Shown in pieces: positions 15,001-26,300 of a DNA stretch of 64,000 bases. The position numbers and the translations under genes are program-made. Under the pieces are notes generated by a model that made no database searches, was not told where the DNA came from, and saw nothing but the letters and a program-made list of their open reading frames with translations. Source of the DNA: Phoronis australis. Taxonomy: Eukaryota; Phoronida; Phoronidae. The stretch is taken from assembly GCA_002633005.1 (NCBI GenBank), contig NMRA01000311.1:199839-263838 (forward strand), written 5' to 3'. The first letter of the stretch is position 1. Each line of letters begins with the position of its first letter.

Positions 15001-18000
15001 TTTGCGTCGTTCCACGACCTCGATCTCAATCTCCTCGCTACGGATCTTCTGTTTCTCCTTGGCAGCCTGCAACTCGTACGCTAGCTCAGCTTCAGCTTTC
15101 TGTAAATATACATGGAGCAGACGACGGATATAAAAAATGGCCGTCGTAGTCGCCGGTCTACTTCAAAGTATAAGAGATACCCTGTTCATACAGCATATTG
15201 CCTATGAAGATTTTCTACACCTTGCAGATTCGTTTAAACTTAGGATTGTACTGCTGTGACAAAATGTCACAGGTCAGTTGAGACAAGAAGGCCACTTAGC
15301 ATTTCTTTATTTAGAACAATACAAAACATCAGCCTACAGTTGGGCCAAAACACAGCATTGTTATACAACAGTGTAATCTGGATTACTGGATTACCCATGG
15401 CCAAAAACAATCACACAGNAGTTAGTCATAGATTTGTAGATATTTGCCAAATATGCACCTTTCGATGAGTCCCACATAACTTTAAATAGCTTGGCATTAT
15501 GTCTGATTTTGGCCCAATATGTGTGTATGTCTGTGCAGGAAGGGGGCAGGAGAGGGTGTCTTCCTACCACAGGTTCTACGTTTGTCTTCTTTACAGGTTG
15601 AAAAGACAGTTGCAGAGGCAGAGGACAGCCAAGCTTCATCAACTTCTGGGAGACTTCTTGAGTCGTACGGCTGAGAAGCAGGAAGCATTGGAACAGTACT
15701 CACTGGCCTTGAAGTAAGAAGGGCTGTTTATAGTGATATTTGTGATACTGTTGATGTCACAGGTTCACATAGTTTATGTTTAAGTTGAAGCATGTGATAA
15801 TGAACGGTTCTGTACAAAATTTCCTTAGTAACATCGAAGGGTGGTGCTATTTTACTTTTAGTGGAATTCATTGGCGTTTTTTGGCATGCTTGTTTGTTTT
15901 TCCCTTTCTAATACCTTAAAATCATAGGCAACAGATAAAATTTTTAAAATCTTTATAAAACTGTAGGTGTTTTAAGAATTAACCTTGGCAACACTGTTTT
16001 CTTTTTAATATCTTAAAATCGCAGAAAGTAGGTTAAACTAAAAGGTCGTTTTGAACGATGTGATTTTGTTTCGAAGGATTGAGCCTGGCAATGCTGCAGC
16101 TACTGAAGGCTTGGAACGACTGGAGAAACAGTCGGACATTAGCTTTGAAACGGGCTACGATATGGAGGGAGAAGACATGGAGGCTGGTGATAACGTTGAG
16201 GTAGGGGGCGGGGTCTGGGGGGAGAGGCTACACTAGCTGTGCTCAATCAATCACACGCTGTTCAGCCTTGGAATATGAGTCAGGTAACTTAAATGTGACA
16301 CCATCAAGTTAATTTAGAGAACGGATTCCTGCATTTCACCCTCTCTGACACCCCGCTCAAATCAAGAAATCTCTCTGACAAGCATGAAAGTGCTTCGTGA
16401 GTGCCTTATGTCCCTGTTGAATGCCTGTAGTTTAAGATTACATAGCTCATTATTGACAAGCATGAAAGTGCTTCGTGAGTGCCTTATGTCCGTGTTGAAT
16501 GCCTGTAGTTTAAGATTACATAGCTCATTATTGACAAGCATGAAAGTGCTTCGTGAGTGCCTTATGTCCCTGTTGAATGCCTGTAGTTTAAGATTACATA
16601 GCTCATTATTGACAAGCATGAAAGTGCTTCGTGAGTGCCTTATGTCCCTGTTGAATGCCTGTAGTTTAAGATTACATAGCTCATTATTGACAAGCATGAA
16701 AGTGCTTCGTGAGTGCCTTATGTCCCTGTTGAATGCCTGTAGTTTAAGATTACATAGCTCATTATTGACAAGCATGAAAGTGCTTCGTGAGTGCCTTATG
16801 TCCCTGTTGAATGCCTGTAGTTTAAGATTACATAGCTCATTATTGACAAGCATGAAAGTGCTTCGTGAGTGCCTTATGTCCCTGTTGAATGCCTGTAGTT
16901 TAAGATTACATAGCTCATTATTGACAAGCATGAAAGTGCTTCGTCAGTGCCTTATGTCCCTGTTGAATGCCTGTAGTTTAACATTACATGGCTCATTATT
17001 GACAAGTCTGTGTATTTAGTCAAATATATGCAAAATATAGATTTTAAACTTATTAAAAGTATAATTTTAAACCTATTAAAAGTATAATTATGTTTTCTAA
17101 AAATAGAAAACTTGTATAATTTCATTTTTGACTTTTATTAATGTGATATTAATATTGTCCCGTGACCACGTCTTTGTGGTAAAATTTACAAAAAAGTACA
17201 ATGATAGCAAAACACCGCTATCACTAAAAGATCAATTTTCCTTTTATTACAAATGTTTGAAATGAAATCTAGAAATTGCTATTACATTTTTCTAAAATAT
17301 CATCTCATTTAGTTGTATGCCACTTTAGGTTTTTTCACGAAAACTATGTAAGCTCTATTTTTGATAGCCCTTCATGCAAAAGTGGAACATTTTAAAAAAA
17401 TCCTAACATCGTTTTGGAGACCTGTGCACAAAGCATAGTATATGAAAGTCTCATATAAATCCGATCGGCCATTTCTGAGATACACTGAAGTTAACCAAAC
17501 TCGGACATTTTTCTGATGACACGGGATACTCATTTGAGACTGTGGGAATGAAGGTGGTAGTGATTGGTTTGAAAGGGGTGTCCGAAGGGCTGCGAGGGTG
17601 AAAACCAAGAATCAATTCCTGAATAGACTTATCAGTTTCGGACTCTGACATCTAGGAACACCAGAAGAAGGCGATGCAATTTTCGTAGAAACAAGTCAGT
17701 CATCACTTCAAAAGAGCCAGGCTGCCTTAGTCTATAGATATATTGCAGCGAGTCATGCTGTTCTGCTTTAACTGGAGGTCAATCCAGCGAGTCTTTGTTT
17801 TTTTGTTGAAAAGTGATATTTTTCTAAAATTGAATTGCCGACCACAATGGCCCCGATCATTCATAGTGCTGAGGTTTACCTTAGCATAGTTTATCAATTT
17901 TTGAAGGGCCAGAAATTAAGGAAGTAAGGTCACTTTAGTGATATTCTATAGTGTGGCGAAATGGTCCCAAAAAAGTTCCTCCCATGGGGGTGTTTTCGAG

Positions 18001-18120
18001 CAGCTCCCTTCTTGCCCATTCTTATGTTAAGTTAAAATTTATTGTTCATTTCAGAATGACTTTGACTTCAGTGACATGGAAAGTGCCTGGTCAGTCACTG
18101 ATGCAACAGACTTTACATGA
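1..18120 (+). CDS. ANAPC7: Anaphase-promoting complex subunit 7, 3' part (9 exons, 5' end outside window)
   Basis: Exons read at 1-123, 1407-1495, 1855-1969, 3392-3533, 4202-4302, 5938-6101, 15597-15713, 16077-16200 and 18055-18120 (TGA). All junctions are GT-AG and phases agree throughout, giving about the last 346 residues. The product is a TPR scaffold subunit of the APC/C ubiquitin ligase, acting in mitotic cyclin and securin destruction. Recognisable stretches aligned from memory with vertebrate APC7 are VEALLLKG and HFREALKVAP (exon 4), KALKLDPEHLEAV in the sixth exon, and HQLLGDFLSRT with EALEQYSLAL in the seventh. The tail is acidic (GYDMEGEDMEAGDNVE, then DFDFSDMESAW), as in the family. 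The intron 6102-15596 is inflated by an inserted copy of the gene's own 3' region (8226-15418); exon phase runs across it unbroken, so no exon appears to be missing. The N-terminal half lies upstream of the window. Confidence 0.93.
112..149 (+). repeat. 19-bp tandem duplication across an ANAPC7 splice donor
   Basis: The 19-mer CTACTGCTGCAGGTAAACT occurs twice in a row (112-130 and 131-149), so there are two identical CAG|GTAAAC donors at 124 and 143. The first keeps frame with the exon at 1407. The second adds 19 nt and runs into TGA just after the junction. Confidence 0.9.
3184..3246 (+). repeat. tRNA-derived SINE-like head
   Basis: It has an A-box-like TTAGCTCAGAGTG and a B-box GGTTCAAATCC at tRNA-like spacing, within an ANAPC7 intron. 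I see no convincing cloverleaf, so it is read as a SINE head or tRNA relic, not a working tRNA. Confidence 0.45.
4349..5018. repeat. 21-bp minisatellite, about 32 copies
   Basis: Nearly perfect tandem array of GACTGACACAGCCACTGTCC plus one base, inside the ANAPC7 intron between the exons ending at 4302 and starting at 5938. The unit is a multiple of three without stops in several frames, so it produces long spurious frames on both strands. Minor variants are confined to the first and last few units. Confidence 0.97.
6102..7906. other. ANAPC7 intron, left part
   Basis: Donor GTAAGT at 6102. The sequence is AT-rich with no exon-like frame, no clear inverted-repeat element and no tandem array that I can see. 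It runs into the N gap at 7907. Confidence 0.7.
7907..8225. other. Assembly gap (319 N)
   Basis: Run of N. The sequence right of the gap starts inside a 78-bp minisatellite that also occurs at 16378, so the gap is a contig end in repeats and marks the left edge of the duplicated segment. Confidence 0.99.
8226..8458. repeat. 78-bp minisatellite, about 3 visible copies (inserted copy)
   Basis: Same 78-bp unit as at 16378-17006 (contains GACAAGCATGAAAGTGCTTC). The array is cut by the preceding gap, so its true copy number is unknown. Confidence 0.95.
9484..9549 (+). pseudogene. Second copy of the ANAPC7 terminal exon
   Basis: A TTTCAG acceptor precedes 66 bases identical to the exon at 18055-18120, including the TGA. 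It lies upstream of two essential ANAPC7 exons (15597 and 16077), so splicing to it would drop them and truncate the protein. It is either an allelic duplicate from misassembly or a potential decoy terminal exon. Confidence 0.85.
9724..9988. repeat. 43-bp minisatellite, 6 copies (inserted copy)
   Basis: Unit begins ACCTGTGAATGGAGGCTGG and recurs every 43 bp, in the sequence matching the ANAPC7 3' UTR. The counterpart at 18286 has 7 copies. Confidence 0.93.
10188..10231. promoter_or_regulatory. Opposed poly(A) signals, inserted copy
   Basis: AATAAA at 10188-10193 on the plus strand and TTTATT at 10226-10231 (AATAAA on the minus strand). This matches the arrangement at 18833-18879. Confidence 0.6.
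10623..11190. mobile_element. 568-bp MITE, PIF/Harbinger-like
   Basis: Terminal inverted repeats begin GGGCTGTTCCA and stay similar for almost 40 bp (left GTAAAATCTGTATGGGAGTG, right complement TCAAAATCTGTGTGGGAGGG). It is flanked by TGA at 10620-10622 and 11191-11193. The counterpart copy (around 19270-19276) holds a single TGA and no element, so the boundaries are exact. A 3-bp TNA target duplication and GGG termini fit PIF/Harbinger MITEs. No transposase frame is seen. Confidence 0.88.
12284..15099 (-). pseudogene. Partial second copy of FLOT2 (last four coding exons)
   Basis: Exons at 15099-14885, 14152-13969, 13237-13094 and 12313-12284 (TAA) match FLOT2 exons at 23285-23071, 22219-22036, 21302-21159 and 20403-20374 in length, phase and splice sites. 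Eight substitutions in 573 bases are all synonymous. The five upstream exons and any promoter are absent, because the segment stops at 15418. This looks like an allelic fragment and not a decaying gene copy. Confidence 0.88.
14396..14853. repeat. 27-bp minisatellite, about 17 copies (inserted copy)
   Basis: Unit resembles CTATACAGTACTCCACCATA plus TCTTGAA, in the FLOT2 intron copy between 14152 and 14885. The matching array near 22771 has only about 10 units. Being a multiple of three without stops, it yields spurious frames on both strands. Confidence 0.95.
16378..17006. repeat. 78-bp minisatellite, about 8 copies
   Basis: Units contain GACAAGCATGAAAGTGCTTC and repeat every 78 bp (26 codons). 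They lie in the last ANAPC7 intron, right after the exon ending at 16200. Both strands are free of stops in one frame across the array. Units are almost identical, with changes mostly in the last one. Confidence 0.96.
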
Positions 18121-18285
18121 AGGTCAAGCATCAAGAATTACGTGACTCTGGGTCTAATTTCTGTTTTCGAAACTTGACCATTTGCATGCCATGTTGTGAG
18201 AAAAGTTACAAATAAGAATTCGAATAATGAAGGTTGTAGTCTCGAGTCAAAGTCAAGTCTGTATTCAGAGGTTGGAGGGTGATAA

Positions 18286-18590
18286 ACCTGTGAATGGAGG
18301 CTGGTCATTAGTGTAGCCTTCCAATACAACCTGTGAAGGGAGGCTGGTCATTAGTGTAACCTTCCAATACAACCTGTGAAGGGAGGCTGGTCATTAGTGT
18401 AATCTTCTAATACAACCTGTGAAGGGAGGCTGGTCATTAGTGTAACCTTCCAATACAACCTGTGAAGGATGGCTGGTCATTAGTGTAACCTTCTAGTACA
18501 ACCTGTGAAGGATGGCTGGTCATTAGTGTAGCCTTCCAATACAACCTGTGAATGAAGGCTGGTCATTTGTGGAGCCTTCCAATACAACGT
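18286..18590. repeat. 43-bp minisatellite in the ANAPC7 3' UTR, 7 copies
   Basis: Units begin ACCTGTGAAGGGAGGCTGG, with variants, and recur every 43 bp between the ANAPC7 stop (18120) and the poly(A) signal (18833). The other copy has 6 units. Confidence 0.93.
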
Positions 18591-18832
18591 GAAGATAAGA
18601 CATAACGTCTAGTTTGCATGTTGTGGTTCATGTGAAAAAAATATCTAGATGTATTCGAGATTTGTAACTGGTTTGCTTTCAGTATAATTATAATTTTTTT
18701 TTTCACAGGACAATTATAACTTATGTATTTTCTCCATTGACTCATCCTTTACGTTTACAAAGTTCTCCAAGGAGAAAATCTAAGCCATTAACATTGAAGT
18801 GTCATTGACCAGAGAACAACGTGAAATTTTGA

Positions 18833-18879
18833 AATAAAAATTAAACCCACAAATGTGTATATTATCTAACTACTTTATT
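18833..18879. promoter_or_regulatory. Tail-to-tail poly(A) signals of ANAPC7 and FLOT2
   Basis: AATAAA at 18833-18838 would end ANAPC7 and TTTATT at 18874-18879 (AATAAA on the minus strand) would end FLOT2. The two 3' UTRs therefore meet or overlap by a few tens of bases. The arrangement is kept in the second copy at 10188-10231. This is sequence inference without transcript data. Confidence 0.6.
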
Positions 18880-20373
18880 TCTGAGACAACATATTACAGA
18901 GGTATAAATAGACATAAAATGAAAAAACATTTGATAAGAAATCCTTGCATATATATTAATATCAACACTAGACACACCTTTATGCAATCTACAATGAAAA
19001 AGAAAGACAACTAATTATACTGGCACTTCCAATACAGAATTTTCGGAATTAACAGTCCGTAACATTTTTAATGGAGGCCAATAAACCAAGGCAAACAATT
19101 TCAAAGATACCGAAAACCATTCAAAGATTCAAATTTTTTATGCTCAAACATTATTTAAAAGCCATTATAAAATCACCATCCATCACAAACAAAACTTATT
19201 TTAATAGACCATTTACTGGCATAAAATTAGGTCTCGCATTTTTCACAAGTAAAATTAGAGGATAGGAAAGATGAGACGGTTATTGCTAGAGTCGAGGCTC
19301 TACATGTTGGCTTATCGAGGCATGTCATTGTTATGCACCAAGCTGATCTCGAGGAACAAAGACCCGTTTGTTCTTGACGCACTGAACAATTATTTCTTAT
19401 CCAATAAAGGAACAGGTGGAGACCAACTTTAAAGCAGTAAGTGATCTAACTTAAAAAAAAAATCACTTCTCTGACAGAACGCAGGTTTGTAGATGCTTTG
19501 ATTTAGATATGCAAACACATTAACATACAAACTCATTAAATGAAGGAGCTAATCGTAACGTGATAATGGAATAAACACAGCAAATATCTTCCTAATTGCC
19601 AATTTATACAGCGGAGGAGTGTTCAGGACTGTGGAAACCACACACACAAAGATAAACAAGACTAAAGCTAAAAAGAGTCTATTTACAGACATGGATGATA
19701 AATCGGTTTGTAGGTCGACTTTACACACAGCATGGGGCTATATTTGGCACAGGCTGTTACCATGATAAAATGTGACTTACGCACATTGATCAGAGGGAGA
19801 ATAATGTCACAAAAATAGGAAGAAAACCTGAGTTCATACTACTTTTTTAAAATCACATAAATATTTGTTACATGTAGTGACAGCATTCAAGTGACAGCAT
19901 TCACCACGGTGGATTAGTAGAGATTTCACACTGCAAAACAAACAGTGTAAAATTGGGGAGGTGAAAATTAAATTTAAAAGCAAAAGATACATTGGCCCAT
20001 CTAAAGCGGACCAATTTTATAATTATATCACCCTGTGATGCACTATAGTAATAGGGACTTTCATAAATTTTACAGGAAGTCTCCCGACACGAGAAATCTC
20101 AATCAAGGAATTTGCCTAAACCTAACATAATGGTCTCTTTTACAAAAAAACATCACAACAGAACAATCCATGGTTACGCTCAGCTTAAAATTAAAACTGT
20201 TTTAATACGAAAAACAAACGAATATTTTTAGATAAGTCATAAAGGCAACAAGGCGATTGTTACGTTCAGTTCTAAGTTTTGATTTCACATTTCGCACTCT
20301 TACTGCCCGGTTACCATGGCAACTGTTGGGAAAAGCAGCCTCGAGATTGCACGAACAAGTAGAGTCCTCTCTA

Positions 20374-23300
20374 TTACACAGCGCCAGGAACTTGCTTCAA
20401 CACCTGGAAAAGCGTACAAAAATGCTACAGACATCATACAGCGTAGTAATCCAGAGAGTAAGTGAGATCATGAGAATTTGGTAGTTATTGAGACATACAC
20501 AAAAACCTTAATTGCCACCAGGTGGTGCTACAGTAGCTGGGACTCGTGCCGAAATCAGTAGGAGCCGTGCTCTCCTCAATTGTCACACATGTATAAATTT
20601 CGTGATGCAGAAATAAAAAACAAAACTGAAACTAGGGGCCGACACTGTTTTCAAACAGATTGGAAAATCAACGCCAACTGTGCTCTCGTCAATACAAACA
20701 CATCTGCCAAAGTCAATGATTCTTCTAGCGGCTCGGCCAATTGAGAGACAGACACCAAGACAGATTCGAAAATAATAAAAATGGCCACTAGGGGTGCTGG
20801 CTCTCCAATGAATCCATTCAAAATTTAGATGTCATCACAAAAAAGCGCACTATGCCAAATTTCACACAAATTTGTCAAGATACAGACATTACTGGTGTGG
20901 TCAATCTGAAAGTTGCCGTCATCTGTCGTCAGCTTAACAGGAATATCACTGCCAAATTTCCCAATATCCCACATGTGCATATGTTGAGTTATCAATTGAA
21001 GGGTGAAACACTTGGTGACAGTGAATGATATTATGTAAAAAAATGAATCTTTCCAAAAATGCACCACTTAAAGTTCAGATTTACAGTTATGCAGAGCAAC
21101 TTTCCTGAATTCTATAAACAACAACTAGATGTTCAACTCAGTAACTACAACTGCTTACCTTGGACAAGTCGACTCCGGTAAGTGCCTGCACAGCAGGAGG
21201 TAGCTGGCTGACCAATCGGGACACCTCTCCAGTAGTGCGGTCATCTCCCACCAGAACAATTTGGTCAGTCTTGGCCAGAGGGGCGGCCACCTCAGCAGCA
21301 ATCTACAATTATAAGAAGTGGTGCATTACATGACCTATTTAAGCATAGAATAATGATTAATTAAGAATCCCAAAGGAAAAAAGTTTTAAGTGACAAGAAG
21401 TTCAACAAGATCTGATCTGAGATATGGAATCTGACACGAGAACATGCAATTAGCTTTCTGCATTGTAGCAATGAGGTCAGAGTTCATTTAATAACAAATT
21501 TTGACTTTTATGCTGCGAGGCCAAGAGAAAGTGAAAGTTACACAGTAGACAAGCCACTGTTTACTTACTAATCAACCAAACACAAAATTCATAATCATTA
21601 ACAACAGGTAAGGCAAAGCAAAATCATTCTTAGGTGCTGGACAGAGGTTATTTTGAAAGTTTGTCATTTTTAGACGATTACTTTCAAATTATCAAAGACA
21701 AAAACACACCAAATATCAGCTAAAGAGGTGCAGCAATGTCTTTTCGAACAAAACAGCAGTTTTCAAGTTTTCAAAAATTGTGTAGGCACAGACCACAACC
21801 AATATGGTTTTTAGTCAAATGCATACTATCAAAATTAACACAGGTGTCTAATAAGAGCCAAATTGGACCTTTGAACAACCAATCACCAAGATCTTGATTA
21901 ATTCGCAGAGCACCTAATCATTTAACCCGGGTCAAACAGGCCTTTTCTTCAAAACAATTTCAAACTCTTCACAGTCTCTTAGGCCTCAATTGCAGAACCC
22001 AGAGAACAAGGCTACCACCAGATGTCCCCACCTACCTTGGGCAGTGTCTCCAATACCAGACTCATCATGGCGGCGTCGCCATACTGTTTATAAGCCTGTG
22101 CCTTCAGCCTCATCCTTTCTGCCTCCGCCTTGCCCACAGCTTCGATGGCTGCAGCTTCAGCGCCACCTACCAACTTGATTTTCTCGGCATCAGCACGAGC
22201 AGCCTCAACAGTCTGTGTTCTATAATTGAAAAGAACAGGTATTGGTAACCAAGAACTTTGAAGTTCAACATGCATAGGATCTTCAAACGCCAAGTGGCAT
22301 CATACAAGTTACATCCTATTCCATGAAATGCTGAGTGAAATGCAGTGAAAATAAAATATGTTATAAAATGCAAATTTATTCGCCAGCATCAAATACATGT
22401 ACAGCTTTTAGCAGTGGTCTCAACAAGGACATTGGAAACACGAGTCTGTACCTAATTTCCAGTTTACCTCCCCTTATTTCCAGTTTACATCCCCTTATTT
22501 CCAGTTTACCTCCCCTTATTTCCAGTTTACCTCCCCTTATTTCCAGTTTACCTCCCCTTATTTCCAGTTTATCTCCCCTTATTTTTTCCTTTTCCTCTTG
22601 TGTTCATTCCCTTGCATCCTCTCTATAGTTTTCATGGTTTCATACTCATCCTAGGAAGAAGAGCCAAAATTCCTGAAAGCTGGTGACTAGTTTATTTGAT
22701 GTATCTAGTTTTATACTGAAGAATAAAAGTGCATTTTAGCTCTCCAATACCGACCCATTACATTAATTCATCTTGAACACTGCTCAACCACATCTTAAAC
22801 TGTACAGTGCTCCACCATATCTTGAACTATACAGAACTCCACCATAACTTGAACTATACAGTGCTCTACCGTATCTTGAACTATGCAGTGCTCAACCATA
22901 TCTTGAACTATACAGTACTCAACCATATCTTGAACTATACAGTGCTCAACCATATCTTGAACTATACAGTACTCTACCATATCTTGAACTATACAGTACT
23001 CTACTATATCTTGAACTATACAGTGCTTCACCATATCTTACCACCCCCTCCCCTCCCATTCTTTACTCACCGTTTCCCTTCAGCAATCTGCTGCACCTTG
23101 TGTGCTTCAGCCTCCGCCGGCCTCTTAATGTTTGCCTGTAGCTCCTTCTCCTTTCTCATAATTTCCTTCTCTTCAACAGCGATCTGTTTGCGTCGTTCCA
23201 CGACCTCAATCTCAATCTCCTCGCTACGGATCTTCTGTTTCTCCTTGGCGGCCTGCAACTCGTACGCTAGCTCAGCTTCAGCTTTCTGTAAATATACATG

Positions 23301-26300
23301 GAGCAGACGACGGAAATAAAAAATGGGCATCGTAGTCGCCGGTCTACTTCAAAGTATAAGAGATTTCCTGTTCATACAGCATATTGCCTATGAAGATTTT
23401 CTACACCTTGCAGATTCGTTTAAACTTGGGATTGTACTGCTGTGACAAAATGTCACAGGTCAGTTGAGACAAGGTCACTTAGCATTTCTTTATTTAGAAC
23501 AATACAAAACATCATCTTACAGTTGGGCTAAAACACAGCATTGTTATACAACAGTGTAAGACTGGATTACCCATGGCCAAAACCAATCACACAGGACTTC
23601 AGTGATCAGGAAACAACTGAACACGGGGGGGGGGGGGGGGGGGANNNNNNNNNNNNNNNNNNNNNNNNNNNNNNNNNNNNNNNNNNNNNNNNNNNNNNNN
23701 NNNNNNNNNNNNNNNNNNNNNNNNNNNNNNNNNNNNNNNNNNNNNNNNNNNNNNNNNNNNNNNNNNNNNNNNNNNNNNNNNNNNNNNNNNNNNNNNNNNN
23801 NNNNNNNNNNNGGGGGGGTGGGGGGGTGAATGGTGGGAGAGGGGCACCAAGAAATGGATCATATAGTGTAATAGTAGCGACTTACTCTTGCATTGACTTC
23901 TTGGTCGAAACCAGCCTTCTGCATCTGATACTCTCGAGATGAGTTAGCGATCTTGGTGTCCGCCTGGTACTTGATGTCCATTCTGGCCTTCTCACACTCA
24001 GCTTCCTAAATAAAATAGTGAAACCACTGCTTAGTTTACAAACAAAATAAATGAGAGTGGTGACTTCTGACTCATCTAGAAGATGAAGCTCAACTCTCTA
24101 GGTATTATCCAAGAATGAATAAAATTAAGCAGAACTCGAGTTGAAAACCAAAGTACCCAACCAGTCAATACATCGCCCATTTTGACTAGCCAGCACTATG
24201 TTACGCTTCATGACAATCGCAGGTCATCTCTCAATTCATTTTGATCATAGAAAGCAAATGATATGATGCAATATATTAACATCAACGCTGTGTCACAAAC
24301 AAAGAATTCACAATGAAGCAATTGGTAACACCGCTGTTGCACCAAAAGAGCTTTCTGAAGTTGTCATTTCTGCCTAGCAACAGCACCTTTATCAAGCTTT
24401 AAAGATTGGCTCAGAACATGTTTGGTGTGGTAGAGCATTAACAGATGCTCAAGAAAATGCATCCCTTTCATTAGGGCACCTCTCATACTATACTAAACAA
24501 ACTAACCCTGATGCCAGCATCTCTGTTGGCCTCGGCAACACCAATATCGGCGTCTCGCTTCACGTTGGCCGTCTGCGCCCGACCCAAAGATGCAAGGTAC
24601 TCCACATTATCGTACACGTCCTTGATTGTGAAGCTGAGGATTTCGATGCCCATTCTGCCCACATCAGGAGCTGCTACTTCTCGCACCAACTGGGCAAACT
24701 GGTCCCGATCCTGGTAGATAGCCTCCACTGAAAGGGTACCTACGAGCAAGGTAAGAATAGGCATGAAAGGAAAATAAATGATGTTCAAGACAAACAGTAT
24801 AAAGAACAATAAATACGTAATTTTGTGTGTAATTCTGCGACTTTTGGGAAGGGTGACCAACACGAGACTACTGACATTAGGTATGCTATATGGTACTAAT
24901 CACTCGACAGCTTGGGAAGCAATACGATAGACTGGTAAAATTTCGTTTGGTCAACTTTCTTGACAAAAATGACTTTTATGGACATTTTATTTTGTTGTTG
25001 GCAATGACGGTTTGTGACAGTTGTCATTAAATAGTATTTGGCTAAATTTTGAGCAATTGCAGAAATGTAACAAGCTTTTGAAAAATGTCATTTTTAGTCA
25101 TTTTGTCCGAAATTGAAGATTTTTTACTAATGATCAAGAGTAAGGTGAAGTTAAACGTACAGCAACATTCTGCTGAAATTCTAACATCAACAAAGCCAAG
25201 GGAGGACAGCAGGTCACAGATACCTGGGTAAATGACTGTCATGTTACGCTTCAGTGACAAAATGAATGAGGAAAATATACAACAGGGCTCCTTGTTGCAC
25301 TATAGGACAGGCAGACATTGGCACACAGGAGAGAGGAGAATTTAATAAGCTAATCAGAAGAAATAACATGTAAAAGTATTGAAAACCTAGTCAACTTGAC
25401 TCAACTGCACAACGATCCAAACCACTTAATTTGTCCATCTGTTGACATTAACCTCATATAATATAATATATAGTACGCCAAGTTTCATTTGAAAATCAAT
25501 ATTTACCCAGGACAAACTAACTCCATAGCAATCCTTAATAAACAGAATCTGACGGATTATAGTACTGTTATAAAACGAGGCAATTAAATTTCTGAACGTA
25601 ACTTATTGAATTGAAGGAGAAGACCCACAGGTGTTTTCTGCTTCCATTGTCACCAACGTAGTGCTTCAAAACTAATATAATTTTAAAGCTATTTCTTATT
25701 TTCAGCTGATAATTTTAACACAAATAAATGCTCAAAATCCAAAACATCGGAAAACTTATACGAATTGATTTTATGTCCTAAAAGATCCTGCCATTTTCCA
25801 GTGACCAGAAGCAATACCCCGACCAATTAAGCATAAGAGAACCGCCCAGGGTCTGTCAATCATTCCCCCCACTCACCCAGTATAGCCCTCAAGTGACCCT
25901 CCAGTGTTTGCAGAATTACTCCGCCTATCTCACGTGTTGTCTTGCCCAGGAACTGTTCACAGGCAGTCTCCAGAAGTTCCCTCTCCTTGATCACCTTGCA
26001 CTGTGCCACGCCCGTCACTGTCAGCGGTACACCCTCCGATGTCTCCACACTCTCACACATAGGATTGAGGGTCATGACCTCCAGGGAAATCCTGTAGCAG
26101 AAAAAACAGTGCATGACAAGTACGGTCTCAGAATGTTTCAAATTATTTCTTAACATTGACAAGCTTAAAACTGGGTGAATCAGATACACTTCATCATTTC
26201 CATGCATCGTCTGCAACAAACGTTTAGAAATTTGTGGAGTTAGCGTATACCCGAGCATGGACATTAACCCAGGGATATACCTAGGCCTCAAAACCTGAAT

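Larger units (their letters stand above)
8226..15418. other. 7.2-kb copy of the ANAPC7/FLOT2 3' region, probably a misplaced haplotype
   Basis: The segment is collinear with about 16.4-23.6 kb: 78-bp minisatellite, ANAPC7 last intron and exon, 43-bp repeats, opposed poly(A) signals, then FLOT2 last exons and introns. It starts at an N gap and ends at a single N (15419), where the counterpart continues past 23594. Differences are scattered substitutions, tandem-repeat copy changes, a 568-bp element present only here, and about 330 bp present only in the other copy. I read it as an alternative-allele contig placed in the ANAPC7 intron. A true recent tandem duplication is the other possibility. 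Confidence 0.85.

Noticed and set aside
8226-15418. Reading the duplicate as a decaying FLOT2/ANAPC7 pseudogene
   Set aside because: All splice sites are intact and all eight coding differences are silent, which does not fit neutral decay.
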